A stretch of 64,000 nucleotides of DNA, from NCBI GenBank assembly GCA_033283165.1, contig JAWMQL010000003.1, positions 806,001 to 870,000 of the forward strand. Reading direction: 5' to 3'. Source of the stretch: JAWMQL01 sp033283165 (lineage in GTDB: Bacteria > Pseudomonadota > Gammaproteobacteria > Pseudomonadales > Halieaceae). A model generated the notes under the pieces. That model saw nothing but the letters and a program-made list of their open reading frames with translations, searched no databases and had not been told where the DNA came from. Each line of letters opens with the position of its first letter. Position 1 is the first letter of the stretch. Both the position numbers and the translations under genes were made by a program. This document shows, in pieces, positions 18,020-27,341 of the stretch.

Positions 18020-18916
18020 CTATTTTCCCGGTTGCCGTTCGCTTACGTAGACGGTGCCCGCCGCGCCGAAATAGAGGCGTTTCATGTCCCAACTGATGGA
18101 GGGGCGGGTTTCTCCCAGTGGTGCGGTCGGAAATCCCAGTTCGACGCTGAGATTGCGCGGTGTCGACCATTGCGATTTGAGTGACTCGCGCGTCGCCATG
18201 AACACATCGAAACCACCAGTATCGCGGTCGGAGGCAAAGACGATGGTCAGGGCGTCGCGCGCGAGATTGGGCTGACGGTCATCCGACGGTGTATTCAGTT
18301 CCGCCACCGGCGTGCCCGCGGAGAAACTGCCGTCTGGCAGCATTTCACTCCGGTAGATATCCTGGTCGCCGCCCACGTTGCTCGAGTAATACAGGAAGGT
18401 ACCTCCCGAGGTGTTCACCAGAGCCGGGCTGAATTCCACGCCCGTGGTGTTGGGTCCGTCCGGCGCACAGCCCAGATTGACCGCAGGACCGAAACTCTTC
18501 GCCGGCTCGGGTCGGTACTGTGTGACGTACATGTCGGGCCCGCCGCAGGCACCCTGTCCGGGGCGGTCCGACACGAACATCAGCCAGTGGCCCGCCAGCG
18601 GTGTGGGGCAGAAATCCTGGGCGGTATCCAGGCTGACAGGGTCTTCCAGGCGGGTGCGATCGGTGAATTCGCCCTTGCGACCATCGCGCCGGTAGGTCCA
18701 GATATCCAGTGTGCCGGCACTGCTAGAGGCCGTGTACAGCAGATTGCCATCGCGGGACTCGATGGGGCAGCCCCCGCCGACGGTCGCCACCGGCGTTCCC
18801 CACTCGGAGAAACCGGGTCCGGCCTGTGCCGAGAGCGCCAGGCTGATCAACAGCGGGGCATACAAAGCCCTGCTTGCTTGTTGCCGTCGGTATAGAAGGT
18901 GGTGATCGTTGTTCAT
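18020..18916 (-). CDS. Secreted TolB-like beta-propeller (PD40) protein
   Basis: The ATG at 18916 has GGAGG 5 nt upstream; an in-frame GTG at 18928 is part of that site. The 298-residue product has a signal peptide (LLISLALSAQAG). Several WD40-like PD40 blades follow, of the form LMFVSDRPG...G.DMYVTQ, FLYYSSNVGGDQDIYRSEM and IVFASDRDTGGFDVFMATR. The pattern S-D-R-x-G-G-x-D-hydrophobic is the hallmark of TolB/OmpA-associated propellers. Its role is likely periplasmic or extracellular binding. It is divergent from a ToxR-like regulator, with a repeat-rich 190-bp region between. Confidence 0.85.
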   Translation of the reverse strand: MNNDHHLLYRRQQASRALYAPLLISLALSAQAGPGFSEWGTPVATVGGGCPIESRDGNLLYTASSSAGTLDIWTYRRDGRKGEFTDRTRLEDPVSLDTAQDFCPTPLAGHWLMFVSDRPGQGACGGPDMYVTQYRPEPAKSFGPAVNLGCAPDGPNTTGVEFSPALVNTSGGTFLYYSSNVGGDQDIYRSEMLPDGSFSAGTPVAELNTPSDDRQPNLARDALTIVFASDRDTGGFDVFMATRESLKSQWSTPRNLSVELGFPTAPLGETRPSISWDMKRLYFGAAGTVYVSERQPGK

Positions 18917-19021
18917 AGTTCCCTCCACGGGTATCAGATCGCGGCCCCAGTGGCCGGTTTTTGATCGGGTTGCTCCGCTGTCGCTAATGTCAAAAAACTA
19001 GCGCAGGCTTCGCCCGTGGAG

Positions 19022-19064
19022 GGTGAAAATCCGGTGAAAGTCCGGTGAATTTGAAATTTTCACC
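19022..19064. promoter_or_regulatory. Candidate operator: three GGTGAA repeats at 11-bp spacing plus inverted TTCACC
   Basis: GGTGAA occurs at 19022-19027, 19033-19038 and 19044-19049, exactly one helical turn apart. Its reverse complement TTCACC lies at 19059-19064, making GGTGAA-N9-TTCACC the last unit. It sits in the divergent region between the secreted propeller gene and a winged-helix regulator. OmpR/ToxR-type wHTH proteins commonly bind tandem sites spaced 10-11 bp, so autoregulation and control of the neighbour is a reasonable inference. Confidence 0.6.
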
Positions 19065-19104
19065 GCCTGGACCATACTTTAGGTCAGGTTTCCGGCCCAG
19101 TTCC

Positions 19105-20589
19105 ATGTCGCTTGAGGTCATGATGCACTCGTCTGAAGCGCACTACCGATTCGGTGAATTGCTCTTCTGTCCGAATTCCGGGCGCCTGTTCCGTGGGGAG
19201 CAGGAGATCCGTCTCGCGCCGCTATCCCGCAAGTTATTGAGTGCGCTGGTGCGGCACGCGCCCGCGGCACTTTCTGCAGAAGACCTGAAGCGGGAAGTTT
19301 GGGATGGTCGGTATGTTACACAGGCGACCATCAAGCAGCGGGTCAAGTTGTTGCGGCGTGCCATCGACGACGATGCGCAGGCGCCCCGCTTTATTGCCCT
19401 GGATCGCGGAATTGGTTACCGACTGAAACCCGCGGTGACCGCTGAAGAACCCGATGCCGAACGGGTGAACGTGTCAAGGCATCGCGGCCCCACGCGACCA
19501 CTGACTCGTATGGCCACCTTAGGCCTGCCGCTTCTCGGACTGCTGCTCGTGTTTTTCGCAGCAGGGGCGCGGAAGATTGGCCCCTCCGCGGGCCCCGAAC
19601 TCCCTGCAACAGAACCTGCCAGAGCTGAAGCCGTCGCGCTTGTCGAACAGGGCAACCTGTTCTATCAGCGGCGGGCCGAGGGTGACATCGGGCGTGCCCA
19701 TGATCTTTACCTGCGAGCCACTGCTGCTGACCCTGACTACCCCGAGGCCTGGTTAGCGCTCGTGGGTGTTTATACACAGCAATACTGGTCGACCGGTGAA
19801 CTGGACCGTGAAGAGTTCCTGAGGTTGCAAAAGCGGTCGATCGAGCGGGCCCTGGCGCTGGATCCCCGCCTGGCACAGGCTCATGTGCGACAGGCCCAGT
19901 ACTACGGCTACTCAGGCGAGAAAGACCTGGCGATCTATCATCTGGAACGAGCGCTGGAACTGGAACCTGACAATATTTTGGCGCTGTCGCTCCGTGCGAG
20001 CGACCTGTTCCGTTCCGGGGAACGAGAGCGATCTGCCGGCTTGATGCAGCGCATCGTGGAACTGGAGCCTTATTCGGCCGTTAGTCGGCACAACCTCGCG
20101 GTTACGTTGCTTGCGCTGCACAGGTTGAGCGATGCAGAAAGGGAGCTGGAGCTGGTGAAAACCATACACCCCTCCCTGGCGGATTCGATGGCCCTCGAGT
20201 ACGGCATCTTGCGCATCCTGCAAGGCCGGCCGGATGAAGTGCTGGAACTGTTGCCTCAGCTGGACGAGACGGCGGATAGACTGGCCCTGCAGGCGATGGC
20301 GCTGAGTGACCTTGGGAAAGCCGCCAGGAGCCGGGCCGCCCTGTCGGAACTGGAGAAGATTCCCGGTGCGCTTGCCCGGCTTCGTGAGGGGGAGGCTGAG
20401 GCCTACATCTTTAGAACGGACACCCGGCAGCGTACCGTCGCCGCGATTCGAGCGACCGATAGCGAGCGGTCGAAGGGTTATCGGCTGGTAAGCGGAATGA
20501 TTGACGATTCCGACTACTCACCCTTTCTGGCCCTGGGTGATCGGTACGGTCGGGACGCTGACCGGGAATCCGGCGACAATGAGACCTAG
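19105..20589 (+). CDS. Membrane-anchored ToxR/CadC-like winged-helix regulator with TPR domain
   Basis: Taking ATG 19105 the protein has 494 residues. Residues about 13-108 form an OmpR/ToxR-type winged helix (YRFGELLFCPNSGRLFRGEQ, LLSALVRHAPAALSAEDLKR, then TIKQRVKLLRRAID and GIGYRL). Residues about 137-154 form one membrane span (LGLPLLGLLLVFF). The rest reads as tetratricopeptide repeats (LERALELEPDN, RSIERALALDP). This layout matches CadC/ToxR-style one-component sensors with a periplasmic TPR module. The start is uncertain: ATG 19123 lies behind a close GAGGT. It is transcribed away from two exported proteins that it may control through the GGTGAA repeats. Confidence 0.85.
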   Translation: MSLEVMMHSSEAHYRFGELLFCPNSGRLFRGEQEIRLAPLSRKLLSALVRHAPAALSAEDLKREVWDGRYVTQATIKQRVKLLRRAIDDDAQAPRFIALDRGIGYRLKPAVTAEEPDAERVNVSRHRGPTRPLTRMATLGLPLLGLLLVFFAAGARKIGPSAGPELPATEPARAEAVALVEQGNLFYQRRAEGDIGRAHDLYLRATAADPDYPEAWLALVGVYTQQYWSTGELDREEFLRLQKRSIERALALDPRLAQAHVRQAQYYGYSGEKDLAIYHLERALELEPDNILALSLRASDLFRSGERERSAGLMQRIVELEPYSAVSRHNLAVTLLALHRLSDAERELELVKTIHPSLADSMALEYGILRILQGRPDEVLELLPQLDETADRLALQAMALSDLGKAARSRAALSELEKIPGALARLREGEAEAYIFRTDTRQRTVAAIRATDSERSKGYRLVSGMIDDSDYSPFLALGDRYGRDADRESGDNET

Positions 20590-20632
20590 CGGGCTTGCGG
20601 CGACGCAGCCGCGGCCAAATTGACGAGGGTAG

Positions 20633-20869
20633 CTACTTGGCCGGCGTAATCGTAAACCCCTTCACGAAACCGGCCGTCAGCGGGTCCGGCATTTCGGCGA
20701 TGAAGGCATAATCCCCGGGCGCCAGTTCCACCGTGAAATAGCCATGGGCGCCGGCAGGCAGGTCGTTGATGCCGCCGATGAACTCCCCGGGGTTCGGGTC
20801 CTGCAGGTCCGTGGGGGTGCGCCAGACCACCCACGCGCTGGCCCGGGCGATGCTTTCTGTGAAATCCAA
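20633..20869 (-). pseudogene. C-terminal fragment of a cupredoxin-like protein
   Basis: The minus strand reads SAWVVWRTPTDLQDPNPGEF, then GGINDLPAGAHGYFTVELAP and GDYAFIAEMPDPLTAGFVKG, a coherent beta-rich end resembling copper-protein-like secreted proteins that finish with a GxYAxIxExP motif. Only a TTG at 20869 could start it, a stop lies just before that, and there is no signal peptide. The N-terminal two-thirds appear to be missing. The break lies next to the DUF222/HNH gene, whose arrival may have caused it. The family call is from pattern memory only. Confidence 0.5.
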
Positions 20870-21055
20870 TCACCCGATCTCCACAGCTCTGGCTGGCTCC
20901 ACCCGCCCCTGGGCTCTACCCAAGCCCCCTGAAAACCCCCAACTGAACGCATTTGATTAACTATAATTCTATATAAATCAGATAGATATGAGAAAATTGG
21001 AGTTCTCCGGACAGCGCATTGCCGCTGCCAATCCGCACCCCGCAAGGAGGCTCCC

Positions 21056-22171
21056 ATGCAACTCGCCCAACTGGTTACCCGCCGTTCCATCGACGATCTG
21101 GAAGCGGAACTCATATCACTTTCAGCGCGCATCAATGCGGCGGAATATGACTTCCTGATGCTCATCCGCGAATTCGATCTGAGGCAGGGCTGGAAGCCCT
21201 ACCTGTTCAACAACTGCGCCGAGTGGCTGAACATGAAGTGCGGTATCTGCCCGGGTACCGCGCGGGAAAAAGTACGGGTGGCCCGCGCGCTGTTCGACCT
21301 GCCTTTGATCTCGGCAGCTTTCCAGGGCGGTGACCTGTCCTACTCCAAGGCCCGCTCACTCACGCGGATCGCCAGCCCCGAAAACGAGGGGGCATTGCTC
21401 GAATTTGCCGTCAAGGCGACCGCGCAACAGGTGGATGATTACTGTCGCCGGCGGCGCAATGTGCTGAAGGACGAATCGCTGGCGGATGCCAGACGGCTGC
21501 ACCGGGAGCGCTACCTGTCTCGCTCGGTGCACAGTGATGGCAGCATGACGATCTCGGTGGAGTTGCCTCAGGAGAGCGGCGAACTGGTGATGAAGGCGCT
21601 GGAGATGGCGCTGGGCTCAATGGATTCCGATACCGAGAGTGACGACGAATATGATGACGCGGAAGAGGAGACCCTCCAGCAACGGCAGGCGGACGCCCTG
21701 GTTGCCGTGGCGAAGGGCTATTTGAACGGCGGCGCCGACAAGGGTAGCTGCACGGCAGATCACTATCAGGTGGTGGTGCATGTGGATGAGGAAGCCCTCC
21801 GTGGGGAACCGGGTAAGACTGGCCAGAGTGACCTGCCGATCGAGACGGTCAGGCGGTTGTGCTGTGACGGTGCCATTGTGCCGGTTACAGAGGATGACAA
21901 AGGCAACCCACTGCATGTGGGACGTAAACATCGGGTGGTACAGCCGGCTCAAAAAAGGGCCCTGTTAGCGCGGGATAAGTGCTGCCAGTATCCGGGGTGT
22001 ACTCATGAAAAGTGGTTGGACGCGCATCACGTGGAACATTGGGCCGACGGCGGAGAAACTAGCCTGGAAAATCTGGTATTGCTGTGTTCGAAGCATCACC
22101 GGCTGCTGCACGACGGGGAATTCGAGATCAAGGCCGGGCCCGATGGCGATTGGCAATTTCGACGAGGCTAG
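21056..22171 (+). CDS. DUF222 domain / HNH endonuclease protein
   Basis: The 371-residue protein has an N-terminal all-helical DUF222 region (RRSIDDLEAELISLSARINA, then EWLNMKCGICPGTAREKVRV) and an acidic linker around residues 185-205. A C-terminal HNH nuclease motif follows: CQYPGCTHEKWLDAHHVEHW, then SLENLVLLCSKHHRLLH, with zinc-type Cys and paired His. AAGGAGG lies 7 nt before the ATG. Many genomes carry several near-identical copies of this family, which behaves like a mobile or selfish gene. The C-terminus stops after WQFRRG, earlier than I would expect, so it may be slightly truncated. An A+T-rich patch at about 20945-21000 precedes it. Confidence 0.88.
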   Translation: MQLAQLVTRRSIDDLEAELISLSARINAAEYDFLMLIREFDLRQGWKPYLFNNCAEWLNMKCGICPGTAREKVRVARALFDLPLISAAFQGGDLSYSKARSLTRIASPENEGALLEFAVKATAQQVDDYCRRRRNVLKDESLADARRLHRERYLSRSVHSDGSMTISVELPQESGELVMKALEMALGSMDSDTESDDEYDDAEEETLQQRQADALVAVAKGYLNGGADKGSCTADHYQVVVHVDEEALRGEPGKTGQSDLPIETVRRLCCDGAIVPVTEDDKGNPLHVGRKHRVVQPAQKRALLARDKCCQYPGCTHEKWLDAHHVEHWADGGETSLENLVLLCSKHHRLLHDGEFEIKAGPDGDWQFRRG

Positions 22172-22247
22172 ATATTTCACCCAGTCACGGGCGTCCAGAT
22201 TCTGGAAGTCCAGTCGACAGGCGCGTGATAACAGAATCAGCGGGCGC

Positions 22248-22292
22248 ATCTACTCTCGACAGGTCGCCGATATGCCCTACACTTTGTTCTGA
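22248..22292 (+). promoter_or_regulatory. Repeat copy B upstream of TonB receptor, candidate promoter
   Basis: ATCTACTCTCGACAGGTCG ... CCCTACACTTTGTTCT matches copy A at 16192-16238. TACACT could serve as a -10 element about 25 bp before the receptor ATG. The conserved first block could be an alternative-sigma -35 or an activator site. No consensus is assigned. Confidence 0.4.
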
Positions 22293-22307
22293 GGTCCTGG
22301 TTGATAG

Positions 22308-25094
22308 ATGCCCGACATGTGCTGGGGCGTAACAGTAAACATCAAACCGCTGGCAGCATGGATTGCGCTGACCGCGAGCATGTTTGTGCCTGCCGCACTG
22401 TTGCCATGCAACGCAATCGCTCAGCAAGAAAACCTCGAGACAATTGAAGAAACTGTGGTTGTCGGCACGCGACGCCAGGGCCGCACAGTCGTCGAGACGG
22501 CTGTGCCGGTTGATGTTTTTAACCGCCAGGATATCGACAGCGTATCGTCCGACGACATGCTCGACATCATTAGCACGCTGGTGCCCTCATTTCAGGTCCA
22601 ACGTTTCGCGATCAACGACGGCGCGACCTTTGTGCGCCCGCCCACGTTACGTGGCATGAGTGCGGACAAGATTCTGGTGCTCGTCAACGGCAAGCGCCGC
22701 CACCGCAGCGCGCTGGTGCGGCTGACCGAAGATGGTGTCAACGGACCTGATCTTTCAACTATTCCAAGTATTGCCCTGAAATCCGTAGAGGTCCTGCGCG
22801 ATGGCGCATCCGCTATGTACGGTTCGGACGCCATCGCCGGCGTGTTCAATTTCAATCTCAGGGACTCCGCGGAAGGTGGCGAAGTTCGTCTGCAGACCGG
22901 CATGTACACCGAGGGTCATGAAAGCGGGTATCTGCTGTCGTTTAATCAGGGTTTTCGCCTGGGCGGAGCCGGATTTGTCAATATCAGCGCGGAACTGTCG
23001 GACAATGAACCGACCAGCCGCGGGACGTTTTACACGCAAGGTGGCTTTTCAACCAGGGAGACCGCGCAGGTTTTCGGGCTTTTCGATCACGACCGCAATC
23101 CTGCCACGCCAGATCAGCAGCGCTTCGGCCCGGACGCATTGACAGAAGTTTACGATGAGGTCACCGGAGAGTTGATTACGCTTGCCCGCGGCAGCGACGG
23201 CATTCCTGATGACACCGACACCCGTTACGCCGACAACCTCTGGTCTGCTGAAGTCAGCGACAGCCACCTGGTGCAGATATGGGGCGCGCCAGACAACGAA
23301 TCATTTCGCTCATTCATCAATGCGGGCTTGGAACTGGGTGGGGGAAATGAACTGTACGGCTGGATGAATTACTCCCAAAGCGATTCAAACAGCAGTTTCT
23401 TCTATCGGACTCCGGCTGACGCCACATTGGTGCCGCTGCGTATGGAGACCGGCGAGATATATAACCCGCGCGACCGTTATCCGGCGGGCTTCACACCGCG
23501 CTTTGCCGGCGAAGTCGTTGACATGGGGGTCACCGCTGGCATCAGGGGTGATTTTGGGAACGGCCTGTTGTATGACTTCAGTGCCCGCTGGGGCGAAAGC
23601 CAGATCAAATACACGATCTACAACACGTTGAACCCCTCACTTGGGCCGGAATCACCGACCTCGTTCCGCCCGGGCGACCTGGTTTCGGATGAGTCGGCGT
23701 TCGCCGCGGACTTCGTGCTGCCTGTGAATGTCGGCTTAGCCAGCGACCTCAATGTTGCATTTGGTCTCGAGTATCGCGACGAGGGTTACGAACTGGGTAA
23801 AGGAAACTTAAAATCGTACGAGGTCGGACCCTTTGCGTTTGCAGACCCGTTCAACTTCGAAATCGACGTCGACGAAGCGGCGGCAGGACAGAATGGCGGT
23901 AGCGTTGGCTGCTACATTCCCGGTCCGCAGTTTGACCTGACGAGCTTGTGCCGCCCTGACGATCCTATTCACAACGTCGGCCTGGTCGGTTCGAATGGCT
24001 TCCCCGGCTATCGACCAGAGAATGCATCGAGCTACGGAAGGGACAGCTGGGCGGGCTATATCGATCTCGAAGCGGACCTTAGCGAGCGCTTGCTGGCCTC
24101 GATCGCGGGCAGATACGAAGATTTTTCCGACTTCGGCTCAAATTTCAGCTGGCGCTTCGCCGCTCGCCTGCAGGTAAATGACGTGTTAGCGCTACGTGGG
24201 TCTGCGGGCACCGGTTTTCGCGCGCCGACACCGGGCCAGATCTCGAGTATCAGTGTTCTGACCGGGGCCTTTCAGGGCGCCCCGGTAACACGGGGAATCT
24301 TCCCGCCGCAGGACCCGGCTGCGCAAATTTTCGGCGCAACCCCGCTGCAGGATGAGACCTCGACCCAGTTCACATTCGGTCTTGCAGTGCAGCCGTCCGA
24401 TGCACTCACAATTACCCTCGACTATTACTTCATCGCGCTGGACGACCGGATCTGGGTGTCGTCGAATTTCGATGTGAGTCCGGCGGACCGTGCACAGCTC
24501 ATTGCGCTGGGTGTACCCGGTGCCGACCAGTTGACCACTGTCAGATTCTTCACCAATGACATGGATACGGAGACCAGCGGTGTAGACCTGGTTGCACAAT
24601 ACGACGTTGACTGGAATGCGGGGCATACCCTGTTGTCGCTGGCGGTCAACGTCAATGACACAAAGGTAACGCGCAGGACGGATCGACAGAGCGATCCCGC
24701 TAACCCGGACCCGGTGTACTTCCTCAGTGACGGCGACGTGTTCCAACTCGAAAATGGTGAACCGGAATTTCGAGCAAACTTCACCGCCACACATAACTGG
24801 GCTAATGTCAGTGCAACGCTGCGTGGCAACTGGTATGGCGACTACAAGTTCGCCAACCCGTCACTGAGCCAGGTCCAGGATATGAGCGGGGATGTTTACT
24901 GGGACCTCGATCTCACCTGGAAGGCGAGTGAGGCACTTAGCGTCACTCTCGGCGGCAGAAACATCTTTGATGCAGCTCCCGATCCGCAACCAGGCTTCTT
25001 TGCGTGTTGTGGCATGACTGCACACGAGAACTCGGTGATGGATTGGCAGGGCCCGTATTATTTCCTGCGCGGAGTTTTGCGCTGGAACCAGTGA
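22308..25094 (+). CDS. TonB-dependent outer-membrane receptor
   Basis: The 928-residue protein has a signal region (WIALTASMFVPAALL..NAIAQ), a TonB box ETVVVGTRR and a plug with the pattern PTLRGMSADKILVLVNGKRR and SVEVLRDGASAMYGSDAIAG. This plug type (VNGKRRHRSALV) is common in large receptors for organic substrates such as peptides, sugars or aromatic compounds rather than siderophores. A long beta-barrel follows with RGSAGTGFRAPTPGQISS. The C-terminus ends RGVLRWNQ without a terminal Phe and contains an unusual ACCGM stretch. It is preceded by a promoter-like repeat and is convergent with a CocE-type hydrolase that could process the imported substrate. Confidence 0.93.
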   Translation: MPDMCWGVTVNIKPLAAWIALTASMFVPAALLPCNAIAQQENLETIEETVVVGTRRQGRTVVETAVPVDVFNRQDIDSVSSDDMLDIISTLVPSFQVQRFAINDGATFVRPPTLRGMSADKILVLVNGKRRHRSALVRLTEDGVNGPDLSTIPSIALKSVEVLRDGASAMYGSDAIAGVFNFNLRDSAEGGEVRLQTGMYTEGHESGYLLSFNQGFRLGGAGFVNISAELSDNEPTSRGTFYTQGGFSTRETAQVFGLFDHDRNPATPDQQRFGPDALTEVYDEVTGELITLARGSDGIPDDTDTRYADNLWSAEVSDSHLVQIWGAPDNESFRSFINAGLELGGGNELYGWMNYSQSDSNSSFFYRTPADATLVPLRMETGEIYNPRDRYPAGFTPRFAGEVVDMGVTAGIRGDFGNGLLYDFSARWGESQIKYTIYNTLNPSLGPESPTSFRPGDLVSDESAFAADFVLPVNVGLASDLNVAFGLEYRDEGYELGKGNLKSYEVGPFAFADPFNFEIDVDEAAAGQNGGSVGCYIPGPQFDLTSLCRPDDPIHNVGLVGSNGFPGYRPENASSYGRDSWAGYIDLEADLSERLLASIAGRYEDFSDFGSNFSWRFAARLQVNDVLALRGSAGTGFRAPTPGQISSISVLTGAFQGAPVTRGIFPPQDPAAQIFGATPLQDETSTQFTFGLAVQPSDALTITLDYYFIALDDRIWVSSNFDVSPADRAQLIALGVPGADQLTTVRFFTNDMDTETSGVDLVAQYDVDWNAGHTLLSLAVNVNDTKVTRRTDRQSDPANPDPVYFLSDGDVFQLENGEPEFRANFTATHNWANVSATLRGNWYGDYKFANPSLSQVQDMSGDVYWDLDLTWKASEALSVTLGGRNIFDAAPDPQPGFFACCGMTAHENSVMDWQGPYYFLRGVLRWNQ

Positions 25095-25242
25095 ATCGGA
25101 GAGGGTACGGGAAGCCAGCAGCACCGCGGCCCCTCTCAAGCCGTATCGCATCGCATGTCTTCGTGAACGGGCACACCTGCTACAGTGCAACACCCCGTGG
25201 CGGGCCAGTGACCCGCACTTAAATACCGCTATCGGGTCGGGT

Positions 25243-27099
25243 CTACTGTGGTAGCACCGGCAGTGAAATCCGGGAAGCCCGCTCATCACCAGTCTTCACC
25301 GACAACTGCGCGTCCGGGAAGGGCGGCTTTTCCATGTTGTCCTTGTCCCCGCCCACGATCGCCACACGCAGGCGATTGCCTTTGTTGACGCGATAGACCA
25401 CAGGCATGATATCGAAATTGATTTCGACCACTTCGCCGGGACTCAGCATCTGCTGGTCTTCCCGGTAGGCGCGATGCCAGGGGATATCCAGGGTATTCCA
25501 GGGCGCTTTGCTCTCCTTGCGCAGGGAGACTCTCAGGCTGCCTTCGGTGATGTAGTTGGAGCGGCCACTGGCATCAACCTCTTCCAGCAGCGCGTAGACA
25601 TCCGCATCCGGGGTGCTGGCAGACAGGTAGATTTTCACCAGCGGAATACCGGCAATCACCAGGTCCTTCTGCATCGGGGGCGTGGTGAAGGTCAGTGCCC
25701 GGCTGTCATTTTCTGCCATGTCGGGATAGTTGACCTGGGTGCCGTAATTGGAGTCCCAACGGGTTGCGGTACCGGTGGTAGTGTCCAGATTGACCTGGTA
25801 TTCCACTGCTGCGGCGGCTTCGGGTGCCTGCGCCGTCAGCACATGATCGGTGTTTTCGCCAGCAGTCGGATCGAAATAGTAGCTGACGCGCTGCTCAATC
25901 GGGAAGCCTGCCAGAGGAATCCAGCGCCAGCTTTCACGCATGGTGTCCACTTCGGCGACGTGAATATTGGGCTCGTCCATCACGCCGTTTTCAATGCCTT
26001 TCAACCAGTAGTCAAACCAGCGCAGCATCTCGGTACCGTAGATTTTAATCCACTCTGCCTGTTCTGCTTCATTATTGGTCACATGGGACCAGGGGCCAAA
26101 GGCCATCTTCTGGGGCCCCTGGTAGTTTCGATAATACAGCAGGGTATCGGTGGTGTAGGGATCGTGCCAGGCACCCAGGTGATAGATGGCGACTCCGGAC
26201 TCGTTGATCGCCTGCATCACACTGGAAGGCATGTCCTTCAGCCAATCAAATTCGGGGGCGGTTGAGTCGCGGAATTTTGCCGCCCCCAGGGGGGCAATGG
26301 GATCGAAATTGGTCGCGTGTTCTTTCACCGCCGCCGCGGCCAGAGAGCCATCCGTGTCGGTATCCACGGGGGCCGGCTTGCGCACTTTATCCAGGTACTG
26401 GGTGCCTTTGCCCCAGCTTTCCACCTGGTCTTCACGCAAGATGCCGCCGCGGCGAATGGCGTCATAAAAATCGAAATAGCCATTTTCGGGGGTAATGGCC
26501 TTGAGTGCGGGGTGCCTGGTGCTGGCGGCCATGTACTGGGTGATGCCCATATACGACACGCCATACATACCCACATTGCCGTCACTGAAATCCTGTTTGG
26601 ACAGCCAGTCGATCACATCAAACGCATCGCGCGTCTCAGGGGCGCTGAACAGGCCTTCGTAGCGACCAAACGAGGCGCCGCCGCCGCGCACGTTGACACA
26701 GACAATCACATAACCGTGTTTTGCCAGGCGCTGCAAGGCGGGTTCGCTGTCGATATTGACGATCCCCTCGTCAAACTGGCGGTGGTACCGGGAGTAGGTC
26801 CACAGTACCGGTAAAGCCTCCTCGGTCACCACGCCGCCGATGGCGGGACGGGATATATCCGCGGCCAGTCGGGTTCCGTCGCGGGTGGTAATGTAAACAG
26901 AGCTGGTTACCCAGCCATTAAAGCGCTCTTCCGAATAGCCCTCGTAGCGGCCAAATTCAGAAACCTTCTGGACTTGCTGGTGCTGTGCCGGGCTATCGGT
27001 ATCGGTTTTTGCCGACCCCTGGCTGTAGCCCGCAACCAGCAGGCCCGTCGCCAGCAGGCAGATCACCCAGAGTTTACTGAGATGCTGTTTCAAGATCAT
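25243..27099 (-). CDS. Secreted CocE/NonD-family hydrolase (X-Pro dipeptidyl-peptidase-like)
   Basis: The 618-residue alpha/beta hydrolase has an N-terminal signal or lipoprotein-like segment (WVICLLATGLLVAGYSQ). The nucleophile elbow is MYGVSYMGITQ (Ser182), with Asp in AWHDPYTTD and His in GPWSHVTN completing the triad. The C-terminal jelly-roll domain of the CocE/PepX group is present (LTFTTPPMQKDLVIAG, then GNRLRVAIVGGDKDN). Relatives cleave acyl esters, beta-lactam precursors or Xaa-Pro dipeptides. It is divergent from the TonB receptor at 27342 and convergent with the one at 22308, suggesting a role in using an imported ester or peptide. Confidence 0.9.
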   Translation of the reverse strand: MILKQHLSKLWVICLLATGLLVAGYSQGSAKTDTDSPAQHQQVQKVSEFGRYEGYSEERFNGWVTSSVYITTRDGTRLAADISRPAIGGVVTEEALPVLWTYSRYHRQFDEGIVNIDSEPALQRLAKHGYVIVCVNVRGGGASFGRYEGLFSAPETRDAFDVIDWLSKQDFSDGNVGMYGVSYMGITQYMAASTRHPALKAITPENGYFDFYDAIRRGGILREDQVESWGKGTQYLDKVRKPAPVDTDTDGSLAAAAVKEHATNFDPIAPLGAAKFRDSTAPEFDWLKDMPSSVMQAINESGVAIYHLGAWHDPYTTDTLLYYRNYQGPQKMAFGPWSHVTNNEAEQAEWIKIYGTEMLRWFDYWLKGIENGVMDEPNIHVAEVDTMRESWRWIPLAGFPIEQRVSYYFDPTAGENTDHVLTAQAPEAAAAVEYQVNLDTTTGTATRWDSNYGTQVNYPDMAENDSRALTFTTPPMQKDLVIAGIPLVKIYLSASTPDADVYALLEEVDASGRSNYITEGSLRVSLRKESKAPWNTLDIPWHRAYREDQQMLSPGEVVEINFDIMPVVYRVNKGNRLRVAIVGGDKDNMEKPPFPDAQLSVKTGDERASRISLPVLPQ

Positions 27100-27244
27100 T
27101 TACCTCACTGCTTAACATTACGCGAACTACCGCGAAAAAATCGAAGTCGTCACCGCGCCACCTTCTGCTGAATCGAACTTCCCCGACCCGACAGAGCTGG
27201 CACAGGGGGGCGACTATAAACCATCATCCAATATAAAAATACTG

Positions 27245-27273
27245 TTGACATAATATTATAGTTAGTGTAATTT
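27245..27273 (+). promoter_or_regulatory. Candidate sigma-70 promoter for the TonB receptor
   Basis: TTGACA (27245-27250), a 17-bp A+T-rich spacer and TAATTT (27268-27273) lie about 70 bp upstream of the ATG at 27342, in a 240-bp divergent intergenic region. The -35 is perfect, the -10 has four of six matches. Confidence 0.6.
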
Positions 27274-27341
27274 TCTTCAGACAAGTAGGAAAGACACAAA
27301 CAATCCGGAATCACTTCGCTAACGTCTCGGGGGAGATCAGC

